A DNA stretch of 64,000 nt from Gammaproteobacteria bacterium (GTDB lineage: Bacteria > Pseudomonadota > Gammaproteobacteria > Pseudomonadales > Porticoccaceae). Shown here piece by piece: positions 8,484 through 16,770 of this stretch (positions are counted from its first letter, which is position 1; the number at the start of each line of letters is the position of its first letter). The position numbers were made by a program, and so were the translations under genes. The stretch lies in the NCBI GenBank assembly GCA_016708925.1, contig JADJET010000008.1, forward strand, positions 1-64,000, in the 5' to 3' direction. The notes under the pieces are model-generated. The model was not told the DNA's origin. It made no database searches and saw only the letters and a list, made by a program, of their open reading frames with translations.

Positions 8484-9313
8484 TCACAGGGCGGAAGCCA
8501 CCAGCCGCTGGGTATAGGCGTGCTGGGGTCTTCGAGGATTTGATCGGTCAGCCCCGTCTCGATGACGCGGCCATATTTCATGACGATGGCGCGGCCAGTC
8601 AGCAAGCGGATCACGCCCAGGTCGTGGGTGACGACGACCATGGCGGTCTTCAGCTCCTGCTGGATTTCCAGGATCAGGTCGAGAATCCGCGCCTGCACCG
8701 ACAGATCGAGTCCGGTGGTCACTTCGTCGAGAAACAGCAGCGGCGGCTGGGTCGCCAGGGCCTTGGCGATCTGCACGCGCTGCTGCATGCCGCCGGAAAA
8801 GTGCTTCGGCAGATCGTCGACGCGGGAGAGCAATACCTCGGTGCGCGCCAGCAAGGTCTTGGCACGCTCGCGGATCGCACCGTAGTCCATCAGGTCGCTC
8901 ATCAGCAGGCGCTCGGCGATGTTGCCGCCGGCGCTGATGTTGAAATTCAGGCCCAGATTCGGGTTCTGGTAGACCATGCCGAAGCGGTGGTTGCGCAGCC
9001 AGCGCTGCCGGGCAGCGTTCAGCGAGAACAGGTCGTGCTGCTTGTCGTTGTCGAAAAAAATCGCCTCGCCGCTCGATGGCGCCTGATCGAAGTAGAGGTT
9101 CTTCACCACCGTCGACTTGCCGCTGCCCGATTCGCCCATGACGCCGAGAATCTCGCCCTCGAACAGGTCGAAGGACACGTCGTGGATGGCGACCACGCTG
9201 CCGCAATGCGGACAAAGATTGGTGTCGGCTTCCGGTCCGGTGGAGTCGACGCAGTACGGGCAGCCCGGGCCGTAGATTTTGGAGAGGCCGCGCACTTCAA
9301 GAATCTTGTTCAT
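8484..9313 (-). CDS. phnK: C-P lyase ATP-binding protein PhnK, with a likely one-base deletion near its 3' end
   Basis: An ABC ATPase with Walker A (GESGSGKST), signature (FSGGMQQRV) and Walker B (LLFLDEVTTGLD). PhnK binds the PhnGHIJ core complex as a dimer and its ATPase activity is needed for phosphonate use. An insertion between strand 1 and the ABC core has two paired cysteines (CPYC about residue 18 and CPHC about 14 residues later), a zinc-ribbon-like element missing from the E. coli protein. After LEDP (near 8526) the frame goes wrong. One added C in a run of four restores the usual ending HAYTQRLVASAL and a stop at 8484-8486. Without it, phnK and phnL form a 542-codon fused frame. 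The start overlaps the phnJ stop (ATGA). Confidence 0.9.
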
Positions 9314-10209
9314 GCCGGCTTTCCCTGAAGAGGTTTGACTTGCTGTAATTGCATGTCGCACCAGTCGCTGTCGGAGCATTGATAAGTCTTGCTGCCCGAA
9401 TCGGCTACGAACTCATCGAGGAAAGAGTCTACGCAACCGCAGCGGGCGCAGGCGCGCCGCCGTCCCTGCTCGTCGCGGAAATCCTCGACGCGGAACGGCA
9501 CGTCGCTAAAGGCCAGCGGCTCCGCAATCGTGTGCGGCGGCACGGCATAGATCTTCTTTTCGCGCCCGGCACCGAACAGGGTCAGCGCCGCCGAGTCGTT
9601 GAGCTTGGGCACATCCCAGCGCGGAATCGGCGAGGGGTCGATGACGTAGTGGCCGTTGATGCGTGTCGGATAGCGGTGCGAGATGGTGATCTCGTCGAAC
9701 TTGACGATGTCCTCGTACAGCTTCACCAGCAGGCGCGAATAGTCCGCCTCGCCGTGCATGATCTTGCGCTTGTCCTCGGAAGGTTCGACCACCACCAGCG
9801 GGTCCGGATAAGGCACCTGCAGGACGATGATCTGCTGCGCTGTCAGCGGCAGTTCCGGGATGCGGTGGCGCGACTGGATGAGTGTGCACTCTGTCGTTGC
9901 CGTGGTGGTCGAAACGCCGGGGCAGGTCATTTCGATGAACCGGCGCAGGTTGACCGCGTTGACCGAATCGTCCGACCCCTGGTCGATGACCTTGACGACT
10001 TCGTCGGGGCCGATCAGCGACAGGGTCAATTGCAGGCCGCCGGTGCCGAAGCCGCGCCCCATGGGCATTTCGCGCGAGGCGTAGGGCACCTGGTAGCCCG
10101 GAATGGCGATCGCCTTGAGGATGGCGCGGCGCACTTCCTTCTTGGCGTATTCGTCGAGGAAGCCGAAATTGTAGGCATTGTCGGCTTGGGTATGGGACAT
10201 GGCGTTCAT
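9310..10209 (-). CDS. phnJ: Carbon-phosphorus lyase, radical SAM catalytic subunit
   Basis: 299 residues from MNAMSHTQ; the ATG overlaps the phnI stop (ATGA). PhnJ uses an iron-sulfur cluster and S-adenosylmethionine to break the C-P bond of ribosyl phosphonate, releasing a hydrocarbon such as methane from methylphosphonate. The C-terminal cysteine set is in place: CARCGC (near residue 254) then, after about 20 residues, YQCSDSDWC. These supply the atypical Fe-S ligands and the reactive cysteine. The body (GGLQLTLSLIGPDEVVKVIDQGSDDSVNAVN) is strongly conserved. Confidence 0.97.
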   Translation of the reverse strand: MNAMSHTQADNAYNFGFLDEYAKKEVRRAILKAIAIPGYQVPYASREMPMGRGFGTGGLQLTLSLIGPDEVVKVIDQGSDDSVNAVNLRRFIEMTCPGVSTTTATTECTLIQSRHRIPELPLTAQQIIVLQVPYPDPLVVVEPSEDKRKIMHGEADYSRLLVKLYEDIVKFDEITISHRYPTRINGHYVIDPSPIPRWDVPKLNDSAALTLFGAGREKKIYAVPPHTIAEPLAFSDVPFRVEDFRDEQGRRRACARCGCVDSFLDEFVADSGSKTYQCSDSDWCDMQLQQVKPLQGKPA

Positions 10210-11369
10210 GCGGGCTCTCCCGACTTCTGCTGCGTGGTACGCAGGCGGTCCAGGTCGGACTGGAAGGTGACGTAGTGCGGCATCTTGTAATGCGACGCAA
10301 AGCCCATGGAGTCGACGCCATCGACATGCAGCAGGACAAACTCGGGGTCCTCGGAAGGATTGGAGGCGCCGTCCTTCATGCCTTTCTGCAGTGCGCGATC
10401 GAGAATGGCCATGGAGATTGCCTTGACCTCGTTGTGGCCAAAACACGCGCCGTAGCCGAGGGTGAACACGGGTTTGCCGCCGGTCTCGTCGGCTTCGGCC
10501 GCTCCTGCGCATCTCTGCGCCCGCGGCACTTGTGCATCCTGCACGTCGTACATGGCAACCACTTCACATTCTGTAATCAGCACCTCGCCGGCTTCAACGA
10601 GCTCGCCGGTGACCGGGTGCGGCAGCATGACCGGCAGATAGCCGACCCGCAGCTCCGCCACCGTCGGGTGCACGTCGCCATAACCGCGCATGTTGGAATA
10701 GGCGATCGCCAGCAGCGAACCGGTTTCCGCCCGCGCCATGGTGGCAAGCTGAGCCGAACGCGGCACGGGGAACACCAGCGGCTCGCGGGTGATGTCGAAA
10801 GCCGTCTGACCGCGAGTCGCGGTGACCGGTGGCAGCAAGCCTTCCGCACGCAGGGCGTCGAGCACCTTGGGGAACGTGTCGGGCAACTGCGCCTCGGGGC
10901 ACTTCTCCAGCCAGTTACGGGCCACGGCCCGGAAGGCATCCGGCGATTCATCCATCAGCTCCAGGCGCAGCAGGCGCAGGGCGTAGTCCGGCGTCGGCCC
11001 CAGCATCTGGCCGCCGGGAATGTCCTTGAAGGCGGACGAGATGCGACGGATCAGGCGCATCCTTGAAGTGTCGAGCGGCGGGGTCGCGGACAGGCGCGGC
11101 CGGGTGGAACGCCAGGCACGCAAGGCAAAGGCGGCTTCCAGCGTATCGCCCAGGCTCTGCTTGATGGCGAGCGCGGCGAATTGCGGGTGATACACCCCGC
11201 CCTCGGAGACGACGCGATCCACCAGGTGGCGCAGTTGATGAAGGATGGCATCGATGGCGAGCGGCTCGGCAGCGGGATTGCCCAGCCCTTCCTCGGTGCG
11301 CAGGTATTCGGTGACGGCGGCGGCGCCGGCGATGGCGTGGCCGCCGCCCTTGATGGCAACGTAACTCAT
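10206..11369 (-). CDS. phnI: C-P lyase core complex subunit PhnI
   Basis: 387 residues from MSYVAIKGGGHAI. PhnI is the nucleosidase-like subunit that, with PhnG, PhnH and PhnL, swaps the adenine of ATP for phosphonate. Conserved segments include YLRTEEGLGNPAAEPLAIDAILHQ near the start, NMRGYGDVHPTVAELRVGYL in the middle, and VDGVDSMGFASHYKMPHYVTFQSDLDR at the end. An in-frame ATG far upstream is ignored because it would overlap most of phnH. Confidence 0.95.
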   Translation of the reverse strand: MSYVAIKGGGHAIAGAAAVTEYLRTEEGLGNPAAEPLAIDAILHQLRHLVDRVVSEGGVYHPQFAALAIKQSLGDTLEAAFALRAWRSTRPRLSATPPLDTSRMRLIRRISSAFKDIPGGQMLGPTPDYALRLLRLELMDESPDAFRAVARNWLEKCPEAQLPDTFPKVLDALRAEGLLPPVTATRGQTAFDITREPLVFPVPRSAQLATMARAETGSLLAIAYSNMRGYGDVHPTVAELRVGYLPVMLPHPVTGELVEAGEVLITECEVVAMYDVQDAQVPRAQRCAGAAEADETGGKPVFTLGYGACFGHNEVKAISMAILDRALQKGMKDGASNPSEDPEFVLLHVDGVDSMGFASHYKMPHYVTFQSDLDRLRTTQQKSGEPA

Positions 11370-11370
11370 G

Positions 11371-11934
11371 TCAAAGAGCCTCTCCAGAAATGCGGATACG
11401 CGTCGTGCGCGGCAGCGCGACAAGGCGCCGCGCATCCGACAGCAGCAGGTCGACACCCAGGGGAAAACCGCCAACCCAGTCGGCACGGCGCGCCAGCCAG
11501 TCGGGATGCAGTCCCGCCAGGCACAGCGTTCGCTTGCCATCGACCCCCGGCCCTGCAAGTTCCAGGGTCAAGGCGCCTTCGCCCACGCAATCGATCTCGA
11601 CGAGAACGGTCGCCCCGAACTCCGGAGACTCCAGCGAACCCAGCAGCGGCTGAAAATCGGGGGCACGGCGCCCGTCGGCCACGATGTAACGGGCACTCTC
11701 GGTTGCTCCCGGTTTGGCCTGAAGCAAGGGCCAGTCCGCCGCGGCGATTTGCCCGTGGGGGTCGGCCAGCGTCATTTCCCCGTCCATCAGGGTAGCCAGC
11801 ACGGCGCGTTGGGCATCGGCACCATTGGTGCAGTCACCGATCTCCCTGATGTCGCCGGGTCGCGAGAATGCCTCGACCAATTCACGGAAGACGCGCTGCT
11901 GGACGTCGGCCTGCCAGATGCGTTCAACATTCAT
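11371..11934 (-). CDS. phnH: C-P lyase core complex subunit PhnH
   Basis: 187 residues from MNVERIWQADVQQRVFRELVEAFSRPGD, a clear PhnH N-terminus. A TTG nine bases upstream is a possible alternative start. PhnH belongs to the PhnGHIJ core and helps build the ribosyl-phosphonate intermediate. It overlaps phnG by 11 bases and ends one base before the phnI start, so coupled translation is likely. Confidence 0.93.
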   Translation of the reverse strand: MNVERIWQADVQQRVFRELVEAFSRPGDIREIGDCTNGADAQRAVLATLMDGEMTLADPHGQIAAADWPLLQAKPGATESARYIVADGRRAPDFQPLLGSLESPEFGATVLVEIDCVGEGALTLELAGPGVDGKRTLCLAGLHPDWLARRADWVGGFPLGVDLLLSDARRLVALPRTTRIRISGEAL

Positions 11935-12391
11935 CGTCGTCAACCTCCGCGTTGTTCAGCATCGCAAAGTCGACCCGTGTTGCAGTGAGCATGGCGCGAC
12001 GACGGCGGTCCTCCTCGGCGCGCCTGCTCGCGCCAGACTCAATGTGTGCCGACACCTGTTCCCAGCCGGGAAATCGGGCGGCCAGGACGGCGTCGAGTAT
12101 TGCCAGTGAACGGGCCAGTTCGGCATCGTCAGCCATCACCTGGGCACCGCCCGCCGCTTGCCGGCCGTCGGACAGGGAGAGTTCGATGCTGCACATTGAG
12201 AGCGGAAATTCACCCAGGTAATAGGGTTCGTGAAAAGCCCCGTCGGTCAGGGTCAGCAGCCCCAGGCCTGCCTGCGGCAGACTCTTGAGCTTCACGTCGC
12301 AGCCGACCGTCAATTCGTCGGCCAGTGCATTCAACACGGTAGCCGGATGGGCGGTCAGCGCCCGAATCCAGTCTTTTCTTTCCAGGTTCAT
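11924..12391 (-). CDS. phnG: C-P lyase core complex subunit PhnG
   Basis: 155 residues from MNLERKDWIRALTAHP. The family segments GAFHEPYYLGEFPLSMCSIEL and the C-terminal SRRAEEDRRRRAMLTATRVDF are typical of PhnG. It is a small core subunit that works with PhnI. The ATG overlaps the phnE2 stop by one base. Confidence 0.92.
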   Translation of the reverse strand: MNLERKDWIRALTAHPATVLNALADELTVGCDVKLKSLPQAGLGLLTLTDGAFHEPYYLGEFPLSMCSIELSLSDGRQAAGGAQVMADDAELARSLAILDAVLAARFPGWEQVSAHIESGASRRAEEDRRRRAMLTATRVDFAMLNNAEVDDDEC

Positions 12392-13194
12392 CAACCCAAT
12401 CTCCCGCGCAGCCACGCCGAGGCGTAGTCGATCATCAAAATGGTGGCCAGAATGACCAGGATCAGCGCCGCCGACTGGCCGTAGTCGAACAGGCGCAGGG
12501 TGTCATGCAGCGCCAGACCGATGCCGCCGGCTCCGACCAGACCAAGCACCGAGGCCATGCGCACATTGCGATCCAGGATGTAGAGGACGTAGCCCAATGC
12601 TTCGCGCATGATCGAGGGCCAGCCGGCATACATGACCATTTGTGGAAAGTTGGCGCCGGTGGATGCCACGCCCTCGCAGACGCCTTTGTCCACTCGCTCC
12701 AGACTTTCGGCGAAGAACTTGCCGAGAAAACCGGCCGTATGTACGCCGAGCGCCAACGCGCCGGGCAACGGCCCCAACCCGAGCGCGGCGACGAAGATCA
12801 GGGCCAGCAGCAGGTCGGGCATGGCGCGCATGAAATTGAGGATTTCCCGGGCGATGCGGTAGGTCACGGCATTGGGTGCGAAGTTGCGCGCGGCCAGCGG
12901 CGCCAGGAAGAACGCCACCAGCAACGCGAACACCGTGCCCCACAGTGCGGTGGCCAGGGTGACCCCCATGAGAGACAGATATCTAGACAAGTCCGTGAAA
13001 TCGGGCTGCCCGTAGCGGCTGAAATATTCGGCCATGTCCGCGACCCCGTAGGCCAGAGTCTCGAACGAAATCTCCAGGTCCCAGACAATCAGCCAGAGCA
13101 TGGCCAGTGTTGCCGCCACCCAGACCGGCATCGGGTTGCGCGGCTTGGGCGGGAGCGGCTGCGGGCGAGCCGATTTCAGATCGTGGACGTTCAT
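12391..13194 (-). CDS. phnE2: Phosphonate ABC transporter permease (second copy)
   Basis: 267 residues with about six hydrophobic segments and the permease loop ASTGANFPQMVMYAGWPSIM (EAA-like). The C-terminal motif SVLGLVGAGGIGLALHDTLRLFDY is the PhnE signature. It is paired with a second PhnE-like permease, so the import channel is probably a heterodimer. The gene contains an exact 13-base copy of the sequence found in the operator upstream of phnF (12980-12992), coding a stretch that includes a rare AGA codon. It overlaps the preceding permease gene by four bases. Confidence 0.93.
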   Translation of the reverse strand: MNVHDLKSARPQPLPPKPRNPMPVWVAATLAMLWLIVWDLEISFETLAYGVADMAEYFSRYGQPDFTDLSRYLSLMGVTLATALWGTVFALLVAFFLAPLAARNFAPNAVTYRIAREILNFMRAMPDLLLALIFVAALGLGPLPGALALGVHTAGFLGKFFAESLERVDKGVCEGVASTGANFPQMVMYAGWPSIMREALGYVLYILDRNVRMASVLGLVGAGGIGLALHDTLRLFDYGQSAALILVILATILMIDYASAWLRGRLG

Positions 13195-14006
13195 GTCCGT
13201 CTCCCGTGGATGATGCGGCTGCGCAAGCGATCGGACGCACGATCAAGGACAGTCACCACCAGATAGATGGACAGCGCGATCAGCAGCAGGCGGTCGTACT
13301 GGAACAGGCGCATCGACATCACCAGGTCGTAGCCGATGCCGCCCGCGCCGACCAGGCCGAGGATGGCGGCCGCGCGCAAGTTGTGGTCGAGGATGTACAT
13401 CACCGTGCCGACGAAATCGGGCAAGGCCTGCGGCAGCATGGCGAACAGGCGCACCTGCAGCCAGCCCGCGCCGTGCGCCCGTACACCCTCCACCGCCTTG
13501 TGATCCACCACCTCGATGGACTCGGCGAAAAACTTGCCCATGAAACCGACGGTCACGAAGGCCAGGGCCATGACGCCCGGTAAGGGACCCAGGCCGACCG
13601 CCGACACGAAGACCAGCGCCCAGACCAGTTCCGGCAATGCGCGCATCAGGCTCAACAGGTCGCGCGTAACCCGATAGACCACCGGATGCGGCGTGGCATT
13701 GCCGGCGGCCAGGATGCCCAGCGGCAGGCTGACGACGATGGCGACGGCGGTACCCAGCACCGTCATTTCGATGGTCTCCAGCATCTTGGCCAGCAGTTGC
13801 GGCACATACTCCCAGTCCGGCGTGACGAACATCTGCCCGGCGAAGGTGACCATCCTGCCGAGGGAGCCAATGAGGCGGACAAAATCCACCTCCACGATCG
13901 GCGCGGTCAGCCAGAGACCGGCGAGCAGCGCCAGCACGCCGCCGACCAGCGGCAGCGGCGGCAGGCCGTTAGGCGTAGGCCAGCGCCATATCAAGGCTGT
14001 TGTCAT
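13191..14006 (-). CDS. phnE1: Phosphonate ABC transporter permease (first copy)
   Basis: 271 residues with an N-terminal membrane anchor followed by the transporter domain (VLGTAVAIVVSLPLGILAAG) and the PhnE ending AAILGLVGAGGIGYDLVMSMRLFQYD. It forms the membrane channel for phosphonates together with PhnE2. The start overlaps the 3' end of phnC by 38 bases; an internal start would cost part of the N-terminal segment, so I keep the longer form. Confidence 0.93.
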   Translation of the reverse strand: MTTALIWRWPTPNGLPPLPLVGGVLALLAGLWLTAPIVEVDFVRLIGSLGRMVTFAGQMFVTPDWEYVPQLLAKMLETIEMTVLGTAVAIVVSLPLGILAAGNATPHPVVYRVTRDLLSLMRALPELVWALVFVSAVGLGPLPGVMALAFVTVGFMGKFFAESIEVVDHKAVEGVRAHGAGWLQVRLFAMLPQALPDFVGTVMYILDHNLRAAAILGLVGAGGIGYDLVMSMRLFQYDRLLLIALSIYLVVTVLDRASDRLRSRIIHGRRT

Positions 14007-14748
14007 CTTCGATGCCTTCCCGTTGGTAGATGGTGCGCAGCACGGGCTGCGTCATTTGCTCGGGGCTGCCGTCGAAAACGATCTTCCCGCTGTTCATGCC
14101 GATGATGCGGTCGGCGAAGCGCCGCGCCAGCTCCACCTGGTGCAGATTGACCACGACCGTGATGCCGTCGCGGTCGCAGATTTCGCGCAGCAGCGCCATG
14201 ATCTCCTCGCTCGCCACCGGATCGAGACTGGCGACTGGCTCGTCGGCCAGGATGACCTTGGGCCGCTGGGCCAGCGCGCGCGCAATGCCGACGCGCTGCT
14301 GCTGTCCCCCCGACAGTTTGTCGGCGCGGTTCCACGCTTTATCGGTCAGGCCCACGCGGGAGAGCGCTTCCCGTGCAATGCCCAGGTCCTCCTGGCGGAA
14401 GAGGTAGAACACACTGCCCACCCAGGAGCGGTGCGCCAGGCGGCCGGTCAGCACATTCGTGACGACGGAGAGGCGATCCACCAGGTTGAATTGCTGAAAC
14501 ACCATGGCGACCCGAGAACGGATGTGGCGTACTTTGAGCCCATCGACGGTCTCGCCATCGATGCGCACCGAGCCCGTGGTCGGGGTTTCGAGACCGTTCA
14601 TCAGCCGCAGCAGGGTGGACTTGCCGGCGCCGCTGGGGCCCAGCACGACAGTGAAACTGCCGGATCGAATCTCCGTGTCGACGCCCTTCAGGGCTTCGAA
14701 GCCATTCGGAAAGCGTTTCGACACCGATTGAATGGAAATCGCGGACAT
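13969..14748 (-). CDS. phnC: Phosphonate ABC transporter ATP-binding protein
   Basis: 259 residues from MSAISIQSVSKRFPNG. Walker A (GPSGAGKST), signature (LSGGQQQRV) and Walker B (VILADEPVASLD) are intact. It powers phosphonate uptake through PhnE1 and PhnE2. The ATG at 14748 is preferred over an in-frame upstream ATG because it has a GGAGAAAG-like site just before it and fits the family. Confidence 0.95.
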   Translation of the reverse strand: MSAISIQSVSKRFPNGFEALKGVDTEIRSGSFTVVLGPSGAGKSTLLRLMNGLETPTTGSVRIDGETVDGLKVRHIRSRVAMVFQQFNLVDRLSVVTNVLTGRLAHRSWVGSVFYLFRQEDLGIAREALSRVGLTDKAWNRADKLSGGQQQRVGIARALAQRPKVILADEPVASLDPVASEEIMALLREICDRDGITVVVNLHQVELARRFADRIIGMNSGKIVFDGSPEQMTQPVLRTIYQREGIEDDNSLDMALAYA

Positions 14749-14809
14749 GAAGCTTTCTCCTTTTTTGTCGGGCAAGGCGGATCAGCGCGATTCGCCCCGT
14801 GTTGGACGA

Positions 14810-15682
14810 TTACTTGAGCATCTGCTCCTTGCGCAGGCCGAGCGCCTTCACCATGTCGCGGATCATCTGGTAATCCGCGGGGGTGATGGCCACGTAGTGA
14901 CTCAGGCTGCCATAGCCGGTGACCTTGATGTCCTGATGGGCAGTGAGAATGGCATCCTGGATTTTCTGTTTCATGTCCGCCGGCAGATCGCTGCGGTAGA
15001 CGAGCGGCGAGCCGGGCAGCGGGTCGGACTCCTTGATCACGCAGTTGGTCTCTTTGCTGATGAGGCCATTGGCGAGCATCTTTTCGTAGGTGATGTCGTT
15101 GTCGGCGGCGGCATCCACGGTCTTGTTCTTGACCGCGAGCTCGGCGGCGTCGTGGGAACCGGCGTAAGTAAATTTGCCGAAGAATTCCTGCGGCATCTGC
15201 CCCGTTTCCTGCTTGACCATATAGGCAGGCATCAGCCCGCCGGAGGTGGAGGCCGGGTCGACGAAGGCCACGCTCTTGCCCTTCAGATCCTTGATCGACT
15301 TGATGCCGGAATCGCAGGGCGCGACGAAGAGACTCTTGTAAGTGTGCGAACTGCTGCCCTCGCGGATGCCGACGGCGAAGGCTTCGGCACCGGCTTCCTG
15401 CTCGGCCAGGTAATAGGAAAGTGGCCCGAACCAGGCGATATCGACGCGCTTCTTCTTCATCGCCTCAATCACGCCGGCGTAATCAGTGGCAGTGAATACC
15501 TTCACTTTCTCGCCCAGCTTCTTTTCGAGGTGGACGCGCATCGGCTCGAATTGCTGCACCATTTCCTCGTTGTTTTCCGCCGGGATGAGGCCCATGACGA
15601 TCTCGCGCGCCTGAGCGGAAGCGGCGGTAAGGGAAACGGCCAGCGCCAGTGCTGTGGCTGAAAGGGTGTGTTTGATATGCAT
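14810..15682 (-). CDS. phnD: Phosphonate ABC transporter substrate-binding protein
   Basis: 290 residues from MHIKHTLSATALALAVSLTAASAQA, a Sec signal peptide with cleavage likely after AQA, giving a periplasmic protein. The mature part follows the PhnD pattern: VMGLIPAENNEEMVQQFEPM, DIAWFGPLSYYLA, and FVDPASTSGGLMPAY. The last contributes to the phosphonate-binding pocket. An in-frame ATG 13 codons upstream is disfavoured because it breaks the signal peptide. Confidence 0.95.
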   Translation of the reverse strand: MHIKHTLSATALALAVSLTAASAQAREIVMGLIPAENNEEMVQQFEPMRVHLEKKLGEKVKVFTATDYAGVIEAMKKKRVDIAWFGPLSYYLAEQEAGAEAFAVGIREGSSSHTYKSLFVAPCDSGIKSIKDLKGKSVAFVDPASTSGGLMPAYMVKQETGQMPQEFFGKFTYAGSHDAAELAVKNKTVDAAADNDITYEKMLANGLISKETNCVIKESDPLPGSPLVYRSDLPADMKQKIQDAILTAHQDIKVTGYGSLSHYVAITPADYQMIRDMVKALGLRKEQMLK

Positions 15683-15717
15683 TGCGGTTGCTCCCGTAAG
15701 GTTGATCAATAGACAGG

Positions 15718-16446
15718 TCAAGGATTGATGCGCAGTTGGATCCGGTCGGCGCGGAACCGGGCGATGGCGTACTCGACCGGGGTGCCATCCCGGTCATCCA
15801 CGTTGACACTCTTGACCCGCAGCACCGGCCAGTGCTGCGGCATGGCCAGCAGCCGCGCGTCATCGCCTTGCGGCAGCACGGCAGTCACCAGGCTTTCCGT
15901 CCTGCTGAGCTTGCAGCCGTGGGTTGCGGCGAGAAACTGGTGCAGCGACCCGCCCGCGTACTGCTCATCCAGGCCGGCAAAGCGCGTCGCGGAAATGAAA
16001 TGCGAGATCACGCACAGCGGACGCGCGTCGGTGGTTCGCAGCGTCTCGATCCAGAACACCGGAGCGTTCACCGCAAGCCCCAGGCGCTCGGCGATCCGCC
16101 CAACGGCGGGCAGCGTCTGTTTGCGCAGGATGCGGTTTTCCGCTTGCAACCCGAGGGCTGCCAGGTTTTCGGTGAAGCGGGTGCCGGCGCCGATCTGGTA
16201 GTTGATCTGGGTGTCGAGCACGAACACGCCACGCCCGTGGCGGCGCTCCAGCAAACCCACGGTGACCAGTTGATCGATCGCGCGCCGCAGGGTGTGACGG
16301 TTGACGCCGAAGCGCTGTGCCAGGTCGCCCTCAGAGGGGAGACAGTCGCCGGCAGCGTAGAGGTTGGTGACGTCCTGCTCGAGCTGACGGGCGATTTGGG
16401 CGTAGAGTGCGGCGCCATGGTCGCGGGTAACGGCGTAAAGGCTCAT
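15718..16446 (-). CDS. phnF: GntR/HutC family transcriptional regulator of phosphonate use
   Basis: 242 residues: an N-terminal winged helix (LPSEGDLAQRFGVNRHTLRRAI, residues 36-57, then GLLERRHGRGVFV) and a C-terminal UTRA ligand-binding domain. It is the first gene of the phn operon, with an operator-like palindrome only seven bases upstream of its start. Autoregulation plus control of the whole operon is the natural inference. The effector is unknown from sequence. Confidence 0.92.
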   Translation of the reverse strand: MSLYAVTRDHGAALYAQIARQLEQDVTNLYAAGDCLPSEGDLAQRFGVNRHTLRRAIDQLVTVGLLERRHGRGVFVLDTQINYQIGAGTRFTENLAALGLQAENRILRKQTLPAVGRIAERLGLAVNAPVFWIETLRTTDARPLCVISHFISATRFAGLDEQYAGGSLHQFLAATHGCKLSRTESLVTAVLPQGDDARLLAMPQHWPVLRVKSVNVDDRDGTPVEYAIARFRADRIQLRINP

Positions 16447-16452
16447 GTCGGG

Positions 16453-16471
16453 TTATCTAGACAAGTAGATA
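16453..16471 (-). promoter_or_regulatory. Probable PhnF operator
   Basis: TTATCTAGACAA (16453-16464) is a near-palindrome around TCTAGA. Overlapping it, TATCTA and TAGATA form a second perfect six-base inverted repeat (16454-16471). HutC-type GntR regulators commonly bind palindromes with a TCTAGA/TATAGA centre. The site lies immediately upstream of phnF, between its start and the Pho-box-like array. Confidence 0.6.
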
Positions 16472-16490
16472 GGGGCGCAGCCTACCGGCC

Positions 16491-16523
16491 CTGTGTGACA
16501 GCCCAATGAACTCTGTGTGACGA
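16491..16523 (-). promoter_or_regulatory. Candidate Pho box (PhoB-binding array) upstream of phnF
   Basis: Read on the minus strand, three consecutive 11-base units occur: TCGTCACACAG, AGTTCATTGGG and CTGTCACACAG. The Pho box consists of 11-base direct repeats whose first seven bases resemble CTGTCAT. The outer two units fit well and the middle one moderately. The array ends about 45 bases upstream of the phnF start. A TAGGCT hexamer at 16479-16484 could serve as a -10 element. This suggests induction of the whole operon by phosphate starvation. Confidence 0.55.
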
Positions 16524-16556
16524 TTGATCGCGAGGTGCGCGAAATTCGCGCGCGGA

Positions 16557-16595
16557 GCAGCGAAGCTCCGGCCGTGCGCCTTCGAGCTTCGCTGC
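16557..16595. repeat. 12-base perfect inverted repeat between the phn operon and the carboxylase gene
   Basis: GCAGCGAAGCTC (16557-16568) and GAGCTTCGCTGC (16584-16595) are perfect complements separated by 15 bases. There is no T-run on either side, so it is not a standard intrinsic terminator. It lies beyond the Pho-box-like array and before the 3' end of the carboxylase gene. It could still end the minus-strand carboxylase transcript or be a protein site. The rest of the 16447-16770 gap shows nothing else. Confidence 0.5.
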
Positions 16596-16770
16596 CATTA
16601 CGCGGGAATTACGCGGAAGTGGTGGTTGGTTTATCGGGTATCCACACTATCGCCAACCAGTGGCGAGGCACTGCGTGGCAGTTTTTCTGCCGGCAGATAG
16701 GCTTTACGCGGTTCGTGAATGCGGCACTGGTGACGGCTTGCATCCCTGCCGGATCGCAACCGATCGGTGT

